From: Candidatus Heimdallarchaeota archaeon
GTDB lineage: Archaea > Asgardarchaeota > Heimdallarchaeia > JABLTI01
NCBI GenBank assembly: GCA_019894765.1
Contig: JAGXNT010000103.1
Coordinates: forward strand, 1-23,405
Reading direction: 5' to 3'
DNA length: 23,405 bases
In this document: positions 21,558 to 23,405 of the stretch, in pieces
How the letters are laid out: each line of letters begins with the position of its first letter
Position numbering within the stretch: the first letter of the stretch is position 1
Made by a program: the position numbers and the translations under genes
The notes under the pieces: model-generated
What the model was told of the DNA's origin: nothing
The model's input: only the letters and a program-made list of their open reading frames with translations
Database searches by the model: none

Positions 21558-21962
21558 TTATGTTGGTAACGTACCAATAAGTTCTAAATGAGTTTTTGAG
21601 CGAATAAAAATAACCGCAATATTTTGTTCAAGTAATCGATTTTTTAATTCAAAATCATTTGTAACGACTACACATTGGGATTTATTTTCAATAGCGTATT
21701 GTACAATTTTATCATCTACAGTAATATCATCAGAAACATCAAAATCAACTATTTGTAGAGACTTGAGCATTTTCTTAGCAAAAAGAATTTTACGTGACAT
21801 CTTAGGTCTTTCTGTTAAATATTCAAGTTCTTTCAAACAGGCTGATAGAAAAACGACTTCATGCTTTTGCGGGACTATCCTTTCAATCTCGCTTGTAATG
21901 TTGAATTTTCCCTCTGAAGCAAGTAGAAGAATATTAGTATCTAGCACAATAAAAAGGGTCAA
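21558..21962 (-). CDS. PIN-domain ribonuclease-like protein linked to aIF2 gamma
   Basis: The 134-residue PIN domain has acidic active-site residues in order: VLDTN (Asp8), KELEYL (Glu near 45), DDKIVQYA (Asp near 84) and VVTNDFELKNRL (Asp near 102). PIN proteins are metal-dependent endoribonucleases. In many archaea a PIN gene of this type (related to the rRNA-processing Fcf1/Utp24 group and formerly called VapC-like) sits directly after aIF2 gamma in a cluster with ribosomal proteins and RpoE, and that order is repeated here with a 27-base gap. A housekeeping role in rRNA processing is therefore more likely than a toxin, and no antitoxin gene adjoins it. The start is TTG at 21962 with a strong GGGAGGT ribosome binding site just upstream. 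Confidence 0.83.
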   Translation of the reverse strand: MTLFIVLDTNILLLASEGKFNITSEIERIVPQKHEVVFLSACLKELEYLTERPKMSRKILFAKKMLKSLQIVDFDVSDDITVDDKIVQYAIENKSQCVVVTNDFELKNRLLEQNIAVIFIRSKTHLELIGTLPT

Positions 21963-21989
21963 AATATTACCTCCCCATTAAAAACGCTT

Positions 21990-23405
21990 TTACTGATTAA
22001 TTCCAAAACCGATGAGTCTAAAACGATTTGCGATACGTCTTGAAACTGCTACTCGAGTATTTTTCTCAGCAGCAACTGGTTTAGCAAGTTTTACAGTAGC
22101 AATATTTCCTTTCCCAATATTAGTAATTACTCCCAAAGTAATAGCAGTCCAAACGTTGAGCATCAGTTGCTCTCCAACTGCTAAACTCTTAACTTTAGTT
22201 CTCTCTTCCAAACCAACAACGTAATCCATAAGATGAACCTTGAGATTTATTTCGTTTAAAACTGGTGGAAGATTGGTGGGTTTACCAATTATGTTACCAA
22301 CTAAATTATCTGAACGTGTATAAGCAGGATCAATTTCAGTACGAATAGACATTAATCCTCCTGGTTTCGCTTCTTTAACCTTGCCAAGAGTTCCTGCATG
22401 TATACTAGTAATTTTGGTTTTCACAGGGATGTATTGTTTGTTCACTCGAGCTCCTGGTACAATTTCTATTTCATCTCCTTCTTTCAGAACGCCTTGGATA
22501 ATGGATCCTCCAAGGACTCCTCCTAAGAGTTCCTCAGGGGATGTTCCAGGTTTATTGACTTCAAAAGATCTCGCAACAAACATTCGAGGTTCTACTTTTT
22601 CATCTCGTTTTGGTGTTTTAACAACATCCTCAATAGTCTTCACTAAAATATCCAAGTTTGCCCCGTGAACTGCACTCATAGGAATAATGGGAGCTCCTTC
22701 CGCAACTGTTCCTTTGACAAAAGCTTTGATGTCATTATAGCTCTTTATGGCTTCAGCTTCAGTTACAAGTTCAACTTTGTTTTGTACAATAATGATATTT
22801 GTGATTCCAACTGCATCCATTGCAGCAAGATGTTCTCGGGTTTGAGCTTGAGGACATTTTTCATTAGCAGCTATAACTAATATAGCTCCATCAAAAATTG
22901 CTGCACCGGTCAATAAAGTGGCCATTAAAACTTCGTGCCCTGGGGCATCAATAAAAGAAATCCTTCGTTTTATATTAGTATCAACTTTACATTTCGGACA
23001 AACAGCCTCAGTAGTCCATTTTGCGTCTTCAGGACATTTAGGACAAAATCGAATATCAGTATCAGCATAACCCAAACGAATAGTGATTCCTCGTTTTAGC
23101 TCCTCAGAATGAGTATCTGGAAAAGTTCCAGTTAAAGCTTTCACAAGAGTTGATTTTCCATGGTCAACATGACCAATAGTTCCAATATTAACTTCAGCTT
23201 GTTTTCCAGTTGAATAGGCATCTGGATCTATGTATACCACTTCCTTCTTAGAGGTTTTAGTTTTAACAGTTTTAGCTTTTGTGGCTTTTTTTGGTTTTGC
23301 TTCAACTTTTGGTTCTTCTGTGACTTTTGGTTCTTCTGTGACTTTTGGTTCTTCTGTGACTTTTGGTTCTTCTGTGACTTTTGGTTCTTCTGTGACTTTT
23401 GGTTC
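21990..23405 (-). CDS. eif2g: Translation initiation factor aIF2 gamma subunit, 5' end outside the window
   Basis: This GTPase is the core of aIF2, which binds initiator Met-tRNA. From about 23240 downward the sequence is classical: NIGTIGHVDHGKS (G1), RGITIRLGYAD (G2), CPKC...CPKC zinc knuckle, DAPGHE (G3), QNKVEL (G4, the usual archaeal form), then two beta-barrel domains ending RFRLIGFGINQ. A GTG at 23240 would give a normal 416-residue protein, but the frame stays open upstream through a basic segment (KPKKATKAKTVKTKTSKKE) and at least five EPKVTE repeats to the window edge, and no ribosome binding site precedes the GTG. I therefore read the gene as continuing beyond 23405 with an N-terminal low-complexity extension. 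The PIN gene follows. Confidence 0.93.
   Translation of the reverse strand, partial: EPKVTEEPKVTEEPKVTEEPKVTEEPKVTEEPKVEAKPKKATKAKTVKTKTSKKEVVYIDPDAYSTGKQAEVNIGTIGHVDHGKSTLVKALTGTFPDTHSEELKRGITIRLGYADTDIRFCPKCPEDAKWTTEAVCPKCKVDTNIKRRISFIDAPGHEVLMATLLTGAAIFDGAILVIAANEKCPQAQTREHLAAMDAVGITNIIIVQNKVELVTEAEAIKSYNDIKAFVKGTVAEGAPIIPMSAVHGANLDILVKTIEDVVKTPKRDEKVEPRMFVARSFEVNKPGTSPEELLGGVLGGSIIQGVLKEGDEIEIVPGARVNKQYIPVKTKITSIHAGTLGKVKEAKPGGLMSIRTEIDPAYTRSDNLVGNIIGKPTNLPPVLNEINLKVHLMDYVVGLEERTKVKSLAVGEQLMLNVWTAITLGVITNIGKGNIATVKLAKPVAAEKNTRVAVSRRIANRFRLIGFGINQ
23304..23405 (-). repeat. 18-bp tandem repeat encoding EPKVTE units
   Basis: Five identical 18-bp units (forward strand TTCTGTGACTTTTGGTTC, 23316-23405) plus one diverged unit at the 23304-23315 side continue off the window. 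In frame with aIF2 gamma they encode EPKVTE repeats that end in EPKVEA. The period is a multiple of three, so copy-number changes keep the frame. Identity of all five copies suggests recent expansion or conversion. Confidence 0.9.

Noticed and set aside
21558..21962. Toxin of a VapBC toxin-antitoxin pair
   Set aside because: No antitoxin frame adjoins it, and its place after aIF2 gamma matches the conserved archaeal housekeeping cluster.
23304..23405. CRISPR-like array
   Set aside because: The units are contiguous with no spacers, have an 18-bp period that is a multiple of three, and encode an in-frame peptide repeat.

Overview
The window looks like an archaeal chromosome, most likely from an Asgard archaeon. 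It is AT-rich (about one third G+C by eye) and carries archaeal/eukaryotic-type information genes: aIF2 alpha, Nop10, aIF2 gamma, an archaeal OB-fold SSB and a Ski2-like helicase. It also has the eukaryote-like assortment typical of Asgard genomes: an Arf-like GTPase relative, a Roadblock/LC7 protein, a longin-like protein and an actin-fold ATPase. Many genes start with TTG or GTG behind GAGG/GGTGA ribosome binding sites. The lineage is an inference; no rRNA is present to test it.

Layout. 1-455 (-) is the 5' part of an acyltransferase-like membrane protein. 675-1756 (+) is the aIF2 alpha-nop10 pair. 1786-1861 (-) is tRNA-Gly(CCC) with an encoded CCA. 1928-2301 holds a 31-residue lysine-rich gene with its own promoter, leader hairpin and terminator, plus a structured non-coding stretch. 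2365-3494 (-) carries an AlkD-like DNA repair protein and an SSB, divergent from a dUTPase at 3694-4209 (+). 4245-4649 (-) is a Roadblock protein.

4812-10752 (-) is a tight five-gene operon, transcribed in the order Arf-like pseudo-GTPase, MoxR/RavA-like AAA+ ATPase, vWA (MIDAS) protein, zincin-like protein with an altered HxxxH motif, and HEAT-repeat protein. This is the most novel part of the window. Three of its five products have lost or altered a hallmark catalytic residue, which suggests a chaperone-like or scaffolding remodelling machine, possibly responsive to small-GTPase/Roadblock signalling. It is followed by a two-TM protein (11003-11650, +) and a convergent actin-like ATPase (11723-12781, -).

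13076-20060 (+) holds a divergent methyltransferase, an 873-residue SF2 helicase with two cysteine clusters, a longin-like protein, an orphan 129-residue protein, an EF1A/Hbs1/eRF3-type GTPase paralogue and a PHP phosphoesterase. 20061-20909 (-) is a second divergent methyltransferase. 20999-21550 (+) is a dCMP deaminase, functionally complementary to the dUTPase. 21558-23405 (-) is the conserved archaeal pair aIF2 gamma-PIN protein; aIF2 gamma carries an unusual N-terminal tail built from perfect 18-bp repeats and runs off the window. No gene-free stretch exceeds 300 bases; the largest are 12782-13075, 2094-2364 and 10768-11002.
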